Below, piece after piece: positions 36,001-51,417 of a DNA stretch of 64,000 bases. The notes beneath the pieces were generated by a model. The model had not been told where the DNA came from and ran no database searches. It saw only the letters and a program-made list of their open reading frames with translations. The stretch comes from Paraburkholderia phenazinium (lineage in GTDB: Bacteria > Pseudomonadota > Gammaproteobacteria > Burkholderiales > Burkholderiaceae): NCBI RefSeq assembly GCF_900141745.1, contig NZ_FSRM01000002.1, forward strand, positions 1,550,001-1,614,000. The letters are read 5' to 3'. The number at the start of each line of letters is the position of its first letter. The first letter of the stretch is position 1. Both the position numbers and the translations under genes were made by a program.

Positions 36001-38644
36001 GCAACGCGAGTGGCTCGAAGCAGGCGAGCAGGAAAAGCAGCTCGCTTACTGGCGCGATACGCTGGGCACGACGCATCCAGTGCTGGCATTACCGACGGAC
36101 GCACCGCGCCAGGCGCACGCGTCGTACACGGCAGGCCGCCATGGCGTGACGTTGCCGCCCGAACCGGCGCAGGCGGTCCGCGAATGCGCGCAGCGCAGTT
36201 CGACGACACCGTTCATGGTGTTGCTAGCCGCATTCCAGGCGCTCCTGCACCGCTACACAGGCGAGCGCGACATCCGCATAGGCGTTCCGGTCGCGAACCG
36301 CAACCGCGTCGAAACGGAGCCGCTGATCGGCTTCTTCGCGAACACGCAGGTGCTGCGCAGCCAGATCGACGGCGCGACCACATTAGGGACTCTGCTGACC
36401 CAGGTACGCAACGCAGCCGAAGGCGCGCAAGCCCATCAGGAACTCCCGTTCGATGTCCTGGTGGACGCGCTGCGCCCCGAGCGCAGTCTGAGCCACAGCC
36501 CGTTGTTCCAGGTGATGTTCAATCATCAGCGACGCGACTGGCGTGTGCTGCAGCAACTGCCTGATCTAACCATCGAGCCTTACCGGCTTCCGGGCACGAT
36601 GGCGCAGTTCGAGTTGATGCTCGATACACGTGAAGAGGAAGACGGCACGCTGACGCTCGAATTCACCTACGCGCAGGAGTTGTTCCACGAGTCGACTGTG
36701 CAGCGTCTGACTCGCCATTACCAGCGGCTGCTCGAAGCGTTCTCGCGACACACCGACGGACTAAACGAAACGGTCGACGCGATCGTGCTAGCCGACGACA
36801 CGGAACGTTCCATCCTCGCAGACTGGAGCCGCAATTCGACTCGTTACGTGGGCTACGAGCCGGTGTTCCGTGCCTTCGAACATCATGCCACCGTACATCC
36901 GGACGCGGCCGCTTTGCTCTTTGGCGAGCAGGTCCTGAGTTATGGCGAACTGAACGCGCAAGCTAACCAGCTTGCGCGCTGGCTGCGTGCGCAGGGCGTT
37001 GGCGTCGAATCGCGTGTCGGTATGGCAGCGCATCGCTCGCTGGAGATGGTCGTCGCGCTCTACGCCATCATGAAGGCAGGCGCGGCCTACGTGCCGCTCG
37101 ATCCTTCGTACCCGGCCGAGCGCCTCGCGTACATGATCGACGATAGCGGCATTGACCTGTTGCTGACCCACGGCGGCATCTCGTTGCCAGAGGTAGACGG
37201 CGTGCGCCGCGTCGAACTGGAATCGATCGACGCCGATGCGTACGCAACATCCGATCTCAACGACATCCCGTTGCACGGCGCGAATCTCGCCTACGTGATC
37301 TATACGTCGGGTTCGACCGGCCGTCCGAAGGGTGTGGGCAACCGTCACGACGCGTTATGGAACCGTCTGGTCTGGATGCAGCAGACCTACGGCCTGAAAC
37401 GTGGTGAAACGGTGCTGCAAAAGACACCGTTCAGCTTCGACGTCTCCGTTTGGGAATTCTTCTGGCCGCTGATGGTGGGTGCACGACTCGCGATCGCGGC
37501 GCCGGACGCGCATCGCGATCCTCAGCGGCTGGCGGCAGCCATCCGCGATTACCGGGTGAGCACGCTGCATTTCGTACCGTCGATGCTGCAGGCGTTCATC
37601 GCGAGCGGAGAGGCATCACGCTGCGGCGAGACACTTGCGAGAATCGTATGCAGCGGCGAAGCGCTCCCGGCCGATCTGCAAGTAAAGGTCTCCCAAGCAA
37701 TGCCACAGGTGGTTTTGCACAACCTGTATGGGCCCACCGAAGCCGCGATCGATGTCACCGCGTGGACTTGCGTCGCAGAAGCCGGGCGTCCGGTGCCGAT
37801 CGGCCGGCCAATTGCGGCTACGCAAACCTGGGTGCTGGATGCGCGGATGGAGCCTGTGCCGCAGGGTGTGCCCGGTGAGTTATACCTTGGCGGCGCCGGA
37901 CTGGCGCGTGGTTATCTGGGCCGGCCGGGGCTGACGGCGGAACGCTTCGTGCCGGACCCGCTTGGCGGTACGCCCGGCGCGCGCCTCTACCGTACCGGAG
38001 ACCTGGTACGCTGGCGTGCCGATGGCGCGCTCGACTATCTGGGGCGGCTCGATCACCAGGTAAAGATCCGTGGCTTTCGCATCGAGTTAGGCGAGATCGA
38101 GGCGGCGTTGACTGCACAGACCGGTGTTCGCGAAGCCGTGGTCGTTGCGCACGATGGCCGACTGATTGCGTACGCGGTGGGCGAGTCGCTTGACGCTGCC
38201 GCGTTGCGGGTGCAGCTTGCGCGACGTTTGCCCGACTATATGGTGCCCTGGCGGATCATACCGCTCGCGGCGATGCCGCTGAATGCGAACGGCAAGGTGG
38301 ACCGGCGCGCTTTGCCGCAGCCTTCTTCGGAGGCCGCGAGCGAGGTGACCTGGGAGGCGCCGCGTGAGGGCGTCGAGGCGCAACTCGCGGCGATCTGGTC
38401 GATGTTGTTAGGCGCTGCACGCGTCGGACGTCACGATGATTTCTTCGCGCTGGGCGGCCATTCGCTGCTCGCGGTGCGTTTGAACGCGCGGATCGCGCTC
38501 GAACTGAACGCGAACCTGCCGCTCGCCACGTTGTTCGAAGCGGCGACGCTGCATGAGCAGGCGGCGGCTATCGATCGTACGCGTCAAGGTGAGAACAATG
38601 ACGAGGCGCTGCGTGGCCTCGATCTCTTTATCGACACCCTTTGA
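30089..38644 (+). CDS. NRPS initiating the chain: FAAL-T-C-A(Asp)-T-C-A(Ser)-T
   Basis: About 2851 residues. A fatty-acyl-AMP ligase (1-590; Y-T-S-G-S-T-S-A-P-K-G at about 172) and a carrier domain (L-G-G-S-S, 631) load an acyl chain. C1 (700-1135; H-H-I-I-A-D-G) joins it to module 1: A1 (1178-1670; pocket D-L-T-K-I-G-H-I-G, an aspartate code) and T with G-G-D-S (1732). Then C2 (1800-2225; H-H-I-V-S-D-G), A2 (2260-2735; D-V-W-H-V-S-L-I-D, a serine code) and T3 (2788). It therefore starts the siderophore with acyl-Asp-Ser; Asp is probably beta-hydroxylated by the 2613 gene product. The frame opens at 29777 inside the grbE-like gene, so I use ATG 30089 with GAG eight bases upstream; 30101 is an alternative. 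C2 is almost identical in DNA to C1 of the next gene. Confidence 0.95.
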   Translation: MTENMIERLRALSVSRATGTALVTLDASGEKRYDYAGLDRRARAIGAVLHGVDGEADAEAAHMPPRALLLMDSGVDYVAAFFGCLYAGVIAVPAYPPESLRGQHLSRLESIAADAGASFILTTAALAGKLRDAFEKIAPRAEIIMVDTLDLGSDASSSFEPHRAVPSDIAFLQYTSGSTSAPKGVMVTHGSLWANELAIREGLGVRENDVFVSWLPLYHDMGLIGTLSQPVFSGIPLVLMSPQYFLERPVRWLEAIARHRGTISGGPDFAYRLCADRVSEEQRAALDLSSWRLAFSGSEPVRKATLEVFAGRFAGVGFDPHALFPCYGLAEATLYVSGIAPGSGPRAPSFSATGLAAGRAEGEGAGDGDGIPIVSCGKPVNGHALAIVDSESGIELGAGQIGEILVRGPSVAAGYWRRPEDSARTFVERDGSRWLRTGDLGFLHEGELYVAGRIKDLLIVRGRNVYPQDLELAIEREVELVRRGRVAAFAVEIDGQEGIGIAAEVSRNMQKLAPAEAISAALSEAVALACGEPAGVVVLLNPGGLPKTSSGKVQRAACVRGWQQRSLDAYAYFEQGRRVESNALRDDGATVAESALLAPLAGFEQELAALWRDALSLPQERPAREDSFFALGGSSLAAVQLAASARARWAIDYTPRDVFGAPVFRDAAALIEQRSAQGAVSPELVVARLSDDQRTQTRASDAQRGLWLTWHHDPASAAYNMSGELHLTGELDLGALQRAFDDVVRRHEILRAHFTLGDDGEPVQVIEGGMRVLLPVTRLETGSPAAQREATLDALVEQVARQPFDLEHGPLLRAHLVSIGGREHRLLLALHHIIADGGSVNVLLTSLADAYRAQLAGAVSVVSSIEPQLQHVDYVAWERATLDSAALARQLEYWRTQLAADGDPAAAAQLFARPASSAAISVADVTSLAGHQRSLTFSLPARTAATLKRVGATRHASLFMTMLAVLNVTLQRLSGRHDIRVGAPMSLRKLPEAQSMIGYFVNLQVMRTRMNAHRDFGALVDAVRETVLAAQEHQDVPFDRLVSALLPNRASGAALFQVKLTEQQPFAEAAFAPLDARLHVLLNDAPHFDLALDFTRTGEAIDCLLAYDDTVFDTAFAERFAGLFTELAERLGGAPDTPLERHVASSVTELMHCGATTGRRASNVQNITNPQDAYTTQDVLALWDASVARHPERIALYDGKRSVTFGALDAAAEALAAQLDVLGVGDEARVGVLASRSIEQVLGMLAAFKAGATWVPFDPQMPPARIATQIADSGAVVLLHAGALPAALTSIASSISTLALQHDLTASSAYQIASTEPAPRSRRPPHADRAAYMIYTSGSTGEPKGVVVTHGGLANYVNGMLTTLQVDADASFAMVSTPAADLGHTVLFGALCSGRTLHLLAQDLAFNPDGFAHYMAEHRIGVLKIVPSHLAALLSAARPRDVLPTHALIAGGEATPAALLERLSALQPTCRIFNHYGPTETTIGIAMHALPKASQSGRDLPLGAPLPNAHIYLLDDRMEPVARGAEGELYLGGPGVARGYHGRAGLTAERFVPDPLVPGARLYRSGDRGRRGADGLLEYLGRVDDQVKIRGYRVEPREVEREILRVDGVQDVAVLTYDASSGKRLAAFVVTSRALDAVMVDAARALPDYMMPAETIARDALPLNANGKLDRAALQAVLDENRQVQFELTAGPDTTNVDAPRTATELTLAQIWAEVLGIEPGPIGRGQNFFEVGGDSILGLKVVAKARKAGLWLTPKQLFERRTLAELALHAESKGGAAKQDAHRQPSIKRLPDTVRARTEASFAQRRQWFLWQLAPESSAYHVTGGLWLGGELSAVALRKSLEAIVTRHEVLRTRFVADEAGRVEQQIDAHAQLDWREATLPAAQIDIAARAFASEPFDLAAGPLLRAALYCSEGEAGRSLLVLTLHHIVSDGWSIQVLLEELVAHYRAAVLSEPLTAHALPVQYADYAAWQREWLEAGEQEKQLAYWRDTLGTTHPVLALPTDAPRQAHASYTAGRHGVTLPPEPAQAVRECAQRSSTTPFMVLLAAFQALLHRYTGERDIRIGVPVANRNRVETEPLIGFFANTQVLRSQIDGATTLGTLLTQVRNAAEGAQAHQELPFDVLVDALRPERSLSHSPLFQVMFNHQRRDWRVLQQLPDLTIEPYRLPGTMAQFELMLDTREEEDGTLTLEFTYAQELFHESTVQRLTRHYQRLLEAFSRHTDGLNETVDAIVLADDTERSILADWSRNSTRYVGYEPVFRAFEHHATVHPDAAALLFGEQVLSYGELNAQANQLARWLRAQGVGVESRVGMAAHRSLEMVVALYAIMKAGAAYVPLDPSYPAERLAYMIDDSGIDLLLTHGGISLPEVDGVRRVELESIDADAYATSDLNDIPLHGANLAYVIYTSGSTGRPKGVGNRHDALWNRLVWMQQTYGLKRGETVLQKTPFSFDVSVWEFFWPLMVGARLAIAAPDAHRDPQRLAAAIRDYRVSTLHFVPSMLQAFIASGEASRCGETLARIVCSGEALPADLQVKVSQAMPQVVLHNLYGPTEAAIDVTAWTCVAEAGRPVPIGRPIAATQTWVLDARMEPVPQGVPGELYLGGAGLARGYLGRPGLTAERFVPDPLGGTPGARLYRTGDLVRWRADGALDYLGRLDHQVKIRGFRIELGEIEAALTAQTGVREAVVVAHDGRLIAYAVGESLDAAALRVQLARRLPDYMVPWRIIPLAAMPLNANGKVDRRALPQPSSEAASEVTWEAPREGVEAQLAAIWSMLLGAARVGRHDDFFALGGHSLLAVRLNARIALELNANLPLATLFEAATLHEQAAAIDRTRQGENNDEALRGLDLFIDTL
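35521..36360 (+). repeat. Near-identical C-domain segment, copy 1
   Basis: This part of the second C domain matches 38841-39680 at a constant offset of 3320 bases. Over 36001-36240 I count seven differences in 240 bases (about 97% identity), and 36001-36060 is identical. Similarity falls off after about 36360, inside the C domain. It looks like a recent duplication or gene conversion. Confidence 0.85.
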
Positions 38645-38652
38645 GCAGATTC

Positions 38653-46692
<8,040 letters not shown>

Positions 46693-46768
46693 CGGTGGCC
46701 TCGCATCTGACTGGCAACGCATTGACCGATACGCTGGACGTTTTCAACTACTTCAAAACAAGGTTTTC

Positions 46769-48418
46769 ATGTCCCTGCTACTGACCCTGGTCCGGCAATC
46801 CCGCTGGATTCTACTGCTCGCGCTGATAACGAGTGTTGTCGGCGGTCTGAGCAATGCCGCGCTCATCGCGATCATCAATCAGGCGCTCGGCGCTTCGGCC
46901 GACCAGTTGTCGGAGCTTGGCTGGCGCTTTCTGCTGCTGGCGCTCGCCGTGCTCGTCACGCGAACGCTGTCGCAGACCTTCTTCGTGCGGCTCGGCCAGG
47001 CAACCAAAGCGGCGCTACGCATGAGGACGATCCGCAGCGTTACTGAGGCTTCCTATCAGAACCTCGAACGCCAGGGCGGCGCAAAGGCGTTGACGGTACT
47101 GACGCAGGATCTCGACACTATCGTCGTGTTCTTCCTGAGCGTGCCGACACTCGCGATGAACACTTCGATTGTGCTGGGCTGTCTCGCGTATCTGGGCTAT
47201 CTGTCGTGGCAAATCCTGCTGTTTGCGCTGGTGACGATCCTGATCGGATCGCTGGGATTTCATCTGGCCAATACACGTGCCATGTTTCATCTGCGCAGTT
47301 CGCGTCAGCGGGAAGATGATCTGGTGGGCGACTTCCGCTCGCTCTTCGATGGGGCAAAAGAACTCAAACTACATCGCCGCCGCAGACAAGCGTTCGTCGA
47401 CGACTCGCTCGCTACGAGTGTCGAGGCGGTGCGCGTGCAGCGCACGCACGGCTATGTGCTGTACACGGCTGCCGCGAGCTGGGGCAGCATGATTTTCCTC
47501 GCCTTCATCGGCTGCGTGCTGTTTCTGCTGACACGCATCTATCCGGTGCAAGGACATGTGCTGTCGGGCTACGTGGTGATCTTCCTCTACATGAGCACGG
47601 CAATCGAGAGCCTGCTGTCGTCGATTCCCTCGCTGGGTTCGGCGAAGGTGGCGCTAGAACGTGTCGACAAGGTGAACCGCGACCTTCCTCGTGAGAACGT
47701 GCTGCCCGCAGAATCGGCTCGCGCGTTCGATAGCATCGCGCTGAAGGGTGTCACGCACCGCTATTTCCGCGAGAAAGAAAACGAGGTGTTCACGCTCGGG
47801 CCGGTTAGCCTGGCGTTCAAACCGGGCGAGCTGGTGTACCTGATTGGCGGCAACGGCAGCGGCAAGACGACGCTTGCGAAGATGCTGGTGGGCCTCTATG
47901 CGCCGGAAGGCGGTGAAATCCTGCTGAATGGCCAGGCGGTCGGCGAGGCCGAGCGCGACATCTACCGTCAGCATTTTTCAGTCGTTTTCAACGATTTCTT
48001 CCTGTTCGACCAGTTGCATGGCCTGCATCTGGAGGGGCTGGACGCTCATGCACAGGAGCTGCTCGAACTGCTGCATCTGGAGCATAAGGTGACGATTCGC
48101 GACGGCAAGCTGTCGACGATCAATCTGTCGCAGGGGCAGCGCAAACGTCTCGCGCTAATGGTTGCGTATCTCGAGGACCGTCCGTTCTATGTGTTCGACG
48201 AGTGGGCCGCAGATCAGGATCCGACCTTCAAGGATGTGTTTTATCGCCGCCTGCTGCCGGATCTCAAGGTCAAAGGCAAAACCGTTCTGGTGATCACCCA
48301 TGACGATCGCTACTTTGGACTCGCGGATCGCTATATCAAGCTCGATTACGGCCAGGTTGTGGAGGAAGGTGCTGGCGCTGATCTCGTCCATCAGCCGGTA
48401 AGGTCGGCGGTGGAGTGA
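46769..48418 (+). CDS. Cyclic-peptide/siderophore ABC exporter (PvdE/SyrD type)
   Basis: A 549-residue half-transporter: six membrane segments in about residues 1-310, then an ATPase. Walker A is G-G-N-G-S-G-K-T-T (about 360), the signature is L-S-Q-G-Q-R-K-R-L, and Walker B is the unusual F-D-E-W-A-A-D-Q-D-P typical of PvdE and SyrD rather than the usual D-E-P-T. Family members export pyoverdine precursors or lipopeptides across the inner membrane. The start at 46769 has AAGG five bases upstream; the frame opens at 46646 within the NRPS gene. It follows the last NRPS gene by 76 bases and precedes a hairpin, closing the locus. Confidence 0.94.
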   Translation: MSLLLTLVRQSRWILLLALITSVVGGLSNAALIAIINQALGASADQLSELGWRFLLLALAVLVTRTLSQTFFVRLGQATKAALRMRTIRSVTEASYQNLERQGGAKALTVLTQDLDTIVVFFLSVPTLAMNTSIVLGCLAYLGYLSWQILLFALVTILIGSLGFHLANTRAMFHLRSSRQREDDLVGDFRSLFDGAKELKLHRRRRQAFVDDSLATSVEAVRVQRTHGYVLYTAAASWGSMIFLAFIGCVLFLLTRIYPVQGHVLSGYVVIFLYMSTAIESLLSSIPSLGSAKVALERVDKVNRDLPRENVLPAESARAFDSIALKGVTHRYFREKENEVFTLGPVSLAFKPGELVYLIGGNGSGKTTLAKMLVGLYAPEGGEILLNGQAVGEAERDIYRQHFSVVFNDFFLFDQLHGLHLEGLDAHAQELLELLHLEHKVTIRDGKLSTINLSQGQRKRLALMVAYLEDRPFYVFDEWAADQDPTFKDVFYRRLLPDLKVKGKTVLVITHDDRYFGLADRYIKLDYGQVVEEGAGADLVHQPVRSAVE

Positions 48419-48427
48419 GATCGCGGG

Positions 48428-48460
48428 GCCAGCAGAAGGCCGGACAACGGCGCTGCTGGC
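48428..48460 (+). terminator. Terminator-like hairpin after the exporter
   Basis: GCCAGCAG (48428-48435) pairs with CTGCTGGC (48453-48460) around a 17-base loop, ten bases after the exporter stop. There is no T-run directly after it, so confidence is moderate. Confidence 0.5.
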
Positions 48461-48647
48461 TATGCGGGCTCACTGACCGATGTAAGAATATAGTTGTATT
48501 ACGAGTCGATATTTTTCTTCATGATGTTAAGCGTATGCGGAATCACCACATTCGGGTTTTCCTTACGTATATAAAATATTAAAATTAAAACAAATAGTTA
48601 CGTCATTTCTCCCTAAGCAGCGACATCTGCTGCTCACCTCAAGTTGC

Positions 48648-48677
48648 TTGACATCATTGCCTGTGGTTCGGTATGTT
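48648..48677 (+). promoter_or_regulatory. Probable porin promoter
   Basis: TTGACA (48648-48653), an 18-base spacer and TATGTT (48672-48677), just after the AT-rich block. If used, the porin mRNA would carry a leader of about 440 bases containing the structures at 48716-48823. Confidence 0.55.
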
Positions 48678-48715
48678 CGCTTACGGATAGTTTCTGGGAC
48701 AGTAAAGTTGTCAGG

Positions 48716-48765
48716 GCGCTAATCCGCGAAAAATCCCAAATAACAGGATTTTAGTGAGTTAGCGC
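48716..48765 (+). promoter_or_regulatory. Two-tier inverted repeat in the porin leader
   Basis: Outer arms GCGCTAA (48716-48722) and TTAGCGC (48759-48765), and inner arms AAAATCC (48730-48736) and GGATTTT (48746-48752), all perfect. They are separated by a near-symmetric internal loop (7 and 6 bases) and a nine-base apical loop. It could fold as one stem in the mRNA or be a protein-binding site. Confidence 0.5.
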
Positions 48766-48808
48766 GTTCAATTTGGTGCGGTTGTCAGTCAAATGTCGCG
48801 CCGTGGAT

Positions 48809-48823
48809 GTCGCTCGAAGCGAC
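48809..48823 (+). promoter_or_regulatory. Small perfect hairpin in the porin leader
   Basis: GTCGCT, CGA loop, AGCGAC: a six-pair stem with a three-base loop. It lies downstream of the larger inverted repeat. Confidence 0.35.
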
Positions 48824-48979
48824 GACTCGGCCTCCGGCTCAGTGCGACTTCAACCCACGCTTTGAACGCTAGCGCCCGTCCGCACGAACACAAGCTCACA
48901 CAGCAAAGAAAGCTTCATCGGTCCCAGCCTGCGACATCCGAACGCGCTTTCCGACAGGAGACCAGGGTTCGAAACACGT

Positions 48980-48996
48980 GATAAGGATAACTTATC
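48980..48996. promoter_or_regulatory. Inverted repeat before the porin gene
   Basis: GATAAGGATAACTTATC has perfect six-base arms (GATAAG/CTTATC) around GATAA. It may be a regulator site; it has Fur-like half-sites but not the Fur spacing. Confidence 0.35.
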
Positions 48997-49122
48997 GTCA
49001 TGAACGGCATTTCTGGAGATGCGTGACGACGAGAGCGATAACTGGGTGCCGGGATGGCAGCCGGACAATTTCGTGCGGCATGACATGCCGCCATAACTCC
49101 AACGACAACAAAGGATGATCAG

Positions 49123-50328
49123 ATGAAACGCTACAAGGAAGCCGGGTTTGTACTCGCTGGCATGACGGCCATGCTTGCGACAGGGACGGTGTTTGCGCAA
49201 AGCAGCGTCACGCTGTACGGGATTGTGGACACGGGGGTGGGTTACCTGAGCAGCCAGGCTCCGTCGACTGGCGCGACCAAGGGTGGACAATCGGTGGTCA
49301 AGCTGGTTGAAGGGGTGTGGGGTGGCGAGCGCTTCGGCTTCAAGGGCGTTGAGGACCTGGGCGGCGGCACCAGGGCGATCTTTCAGCTCGAAGAGGGTTT
49401 CAATGCCGACACCGGCGCATTGAGCAAGGCCGGCCTGATGTTTAGCCGCGCTTCCTGGGTGGGCCTGACCAACGATACCTACGGTACGTTCACGGCAGGG
49501 CGCCAGTACACGCCTTACTACAACATGCTCGCGCAATACGGTCCGACGCCGTGGCTGACAGGTGCCTTCGGCGCCCATCCGGGCGACCTCGACGCGCTCG
49601 ATACCGATTATCGCGTCAACAATGCCCTCGTCTACACGTCGCCGTCATTCGCCGGGTTGAAGATAAGCGGCATGTACGCGTTGGGCGGAGTAGCGGGCGC
49701 CTTCAATTCGGGCGCATCGTGGAGCGTCGGTGCGCAATACGTGGCTGGCGGCGCGGGCATAGGCGTCGGCTTTGCGCGCTTTGACAATGCAACGAGCGGC
49801 GGTGGTGCCTGGAGCTCGAGTTCGACCGCCTACTCGGGCACCGGCGAACAGGGTGAATCGAGCATCACGAACGGCTATCAGAACGCGGCAGCGCAGCAAC
49901 GCTTCGCTGTGACCGGCGGCTATCAGTTCAATCCGCAATGGGATGTTTCGGCATCCTATTCGAATGTGCAATATATCGTGGGTCCGAACTCAGGCTTCTC
50001 GACGACCGCGATCTTCAACACGGGCGGCGCGGTTCTCCATTACCGGCCGGTGGTGTCGTGGGATCTGGCCGTTGGCTACAGCTACACGCGTGCTACCCAG
50101 GCCAACGGTGTCCAGGACGCCGCGAGTTATCAGCAGATCAACCTGACCGAGCTCTATAACCTTTCCAAGAGAACTCGCATCTATGTGCTGGAGGCGTTCC
50201 AGCGGGCTAACGGCCAGACGATCGATAACGGCAAGGTGGTTACCGCGACGGCGGCCATCGCTGAGCAATCTGCTGCGTCGTCCCGTAGCCAGTTCGGCGC
50301 GACTATCGGTATCAATCACCAGTTCTGA
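49123..50328 (+). CDS. General outer-membrane porin (Gram-negative porin, Burkholderia type)
   Basis: A 401-residue porin. A signal peptide ends T-V-F-A-Q, followed by S-S-V-T-L-Y-G-I-V-D-T-G-V-G-Y, the hallmark first strand of beta-proteobacterial trimeric porins. Typical motifs follow: R-F-G-F-K-G-V-E-D-L-G-G-G and A-I-F-Q-L-E-E-G-F-N. The last residues (G-I-N-H-Q-F) end in the Phe needed for barrel assembly. It passes small hydrophilic solutes. The start has AAAGGA upstream. The gene is alone, with a long structured leader and a pair of strong hairpins behind it. No specific link to the siderophore genes is evident. Confidence 0.95.
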   Translation: MKRYKEAGFVLAGMTAMLATGTVFAQSSVTLYGIVDTGVGYLSSQAPSTGATKGGQSVVKLVEGVWGGERFGFKGVEDLGGGTRAIFQLEEGFNADTGALSKAGLMFSRASWVGLTNDTYGTFTAGRQYTPYYNMLAQYGPTPWLTGAFGAHPGDLDALDTDYRVNNALVYTSPSFAGLKISGMYALGGVAGAFNSGASWSVGAQYVAGGAGIGVGFARFDNATSGGGAWSSSSTAYSGTGEQGESSITNGYQNAAAQQRFAVTGGYQFNPQWDVSASYSNVQYIVGPNSGFSTTAIFNTGGAVLHYRPVVSWDLAVGYSYTRATQANGVQDAASYQQINLTELYNLSKRTRIYVLEAFQRANGQTIDNGKVVTATAAIAEQSAASSRSQFGATIGINHQF

Positions 50329-50363
50329 TAGGGCATTGTTGCACCGTCGAGGACCTATCGTTT

Positions 50364-50401
50364 GAGGATTTTTGCAGGATGAAAATCCCGCAAAAATCCT
50401 C
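50364..50401. terminator. Strong bidirectional terminator hairpin after the porin
   Basis: GAGGATTTTTGC (50364-50375) pairs perfectly over 12 bp with GCAAAAATCCTC (50390-50401). The loop itself folds as GGAT-GAAA-ATCC. It starts 36 bases after the porin stop. Confidence 0.75.
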
Positions 50402-50409
50402 TGAACGCG

Positions 50410-50437
50410 AACAGAACCCGCCTCGCCGGGTTCTGTT
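50410..50437. terminator. Second hairpin between convergent genes
   Basis: AACAGAACCCG (50410-50420) pairs over 11 bp with CGGGTTCTGTT (50427-50437) around CCTCGC. It lies 22 bases past the stop of the minus-strand gene, so it probably ends that transcript. Confidence 0.7.
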
Positions 50438-50458
50438 GCACTCCTCGGCCTTCTGGCT

Positions 50459-50776
50459 TTACGCGTCGATTTCGGGGCCACGCGATTTTTCCTGCACATC
50501 GCGAAACCAGATTTCCGCACGGGACCGGTCGACCACCCATGAGTGCGACCGCGGCGTGTTGAGTTCACGCTCGATGAACCGGCTCCCCCACTCGACTGCG
50601 TCTCTAATCGCTTCCGCTTCAGTCCGCCATTCGGGTTGAACGGTCATGGGACGATGTTCGACAACTTTTCCCGCGCTATCTTTCAGGCTCACGCTTGTGA
50701 CCCAGGCGCCGAACTTGTTGGTCTCAGGGGATATAACGATTTCATATCCGCCGTAAGAAACGGTGCTCTCTGCCAT
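50459..50776 (-). CDS. Small conserved hypothetical protein
   Basis: A 105-residue protein beginning MAESTVSYGGYEIVISPE, preceded by AAAAGGAGA seven bases before the ATG. It has no membrane segment or signal. The pattern (short beta-strand start, G-A-W-V-T-S-V-S-L, then a helix E-A-E-A-I-R-D-A-V-E-W-G) resembles small stress-related DUF proteins common in Burkholderia, but I cannot name the family with certainty. It is monocistronic and convergent with the porin. The reading frame is solid; the function is unknown. Confidence 0.8.
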   Translation of the reverse strand: MAESTVSYGGYEIVISPETNKFGAWVTSVSLKDSAGKVVEHRPMTVQPEWRTEAEAIRDAVEWGSRFIERELNTPRSHSWVVDRSRAEIWFRDVQEKSRGPEIDA

Positions 50777-51007
50777 CGTGTTCTCCTTTTACGTTCCTGA
50801 TTGAAACCCGTTTGCGGTTGCGCGGTTGCTTCTCGCTGACCGAGCCCAATCATGCCACTTCCGCGTGTTCGTGACATGCTCATGGCATTCGTCGTCGGTA
50901 TAGGCATTGCGGCCGCATGCTTTCGGCGCGATGATGGTCGTTCATGTGACGAAATCGCGAAACGCGGATCACGCTGCGTTCCGTCTATTGCCGTAAGGGA
51001 GAACACC

Positions 51008-51388
51008 ATGCCGGATCAATCAGGTGGCTTGAGTGAGGCGTTTATCGCGCAACAACGCACGCGTCTCGAGGCGCTGCGTCGGCAATTGCTCGGTACAGAA
51101 GAGGGCACGATTGCCGATGAGCGTGCGTCCCAGGAGGAGCACGGCGACGAGGCCGAAGAATTCGAGGACGACGCGCAAGGAATGGCGCAGGATGAAATCA
51201 ACCAGTCGCTGCGTAACACGAATGACCTGCGCATCGGCGACATCGAGCGTGCCCTGCAGAAGATCGATGAGGGCACCTACGGCTTTTCGGACAAAAGCGG
51301 CGACCCGATTCCGAAAGGCCGGCTAGAGGTGATGCCGGAGGCGATCTATACGGTTGAGGAACAGGGGCGCCGGGAGGCCGGCAACTGA
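51008..51388 (+). CDS. DksA/TraR-like protein lacking zinc-finger cysteines
   Basis: A 126-residue protein of the DksA/TraR/YteA type: an N-terminal coiled coil (Q-R-T-R-L-E-A-L-R-R-Q-L-L), an acidic stretch (E-E-H-G-D-E-A-E-E-F-E-D-D), and the C-terminal G-T-Y-G-F-S-D-K-S-G-D-P-I-P-K-G-R-L-E. In canonical members the segment after G-T-Y-G holds Cys (as in G-Y-C-E); here it is Ser, and no cysteine occurs anywhere in the protein. The fold may therefore persist without zinc, and binding in the RNA-polymerase secondary channel is uncertain. ATG 51008 is chosen for AGGGAG six bases upstream; the longer frame from 50852 adds an unlikely extension. Confidence 0.87.
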   Translation: MPDQSGGLSEAFIAQQRTRLEALRRQLLGTEEGTIADERASQEEHGDEAEEFEDDAQGMAQDEINQSLRNTNDLRIGDIERALQKIDEGTYGFSDKSGDPIPKGRLEVMPEAIYTVEEQGRREAGN

Positions 51389-51417
51389 GTCGTGGCGCAG
51401 GAGGTTGACTTGCCACT

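Larger units (their letters stand above)
48419..49122. other. 704-base intergenic region: end of siderophore locus and porin leader
   Basis: From left to right it holds a hairpin after the exporter, an AT-rich block (about 48480-48620, clearly richer in A+T than the rest of the window), a promoter candidate (48648-48677), a two-tier inverted repeat (48716-48765), a small hairpin (48809-48823) and an inverted repeat (48980-48996). The porin ribosome-binding site follows. No convincing small gene; a 62-codon frame at 48793 has no ribosome-binding site. No tRNA or transposase remnant seen. Confidence 0.65.

Noticed and set aside
48793..48981. A 62-codon frame in the porin leader
   Set aside because: No ribosome-binding site, Arg/Ser-rich composition, and it runs through the hairpin at 48809-48823.
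48980..48996. Reading GATAAGGATAACTTATC as a fifth Fur box
   Set aside because: It is 17 bases with arm spacing unlike the 19-bp Fur palindrome, and it is far downstream of the probable promoter. Kept only as an unspecified inverted repeat.
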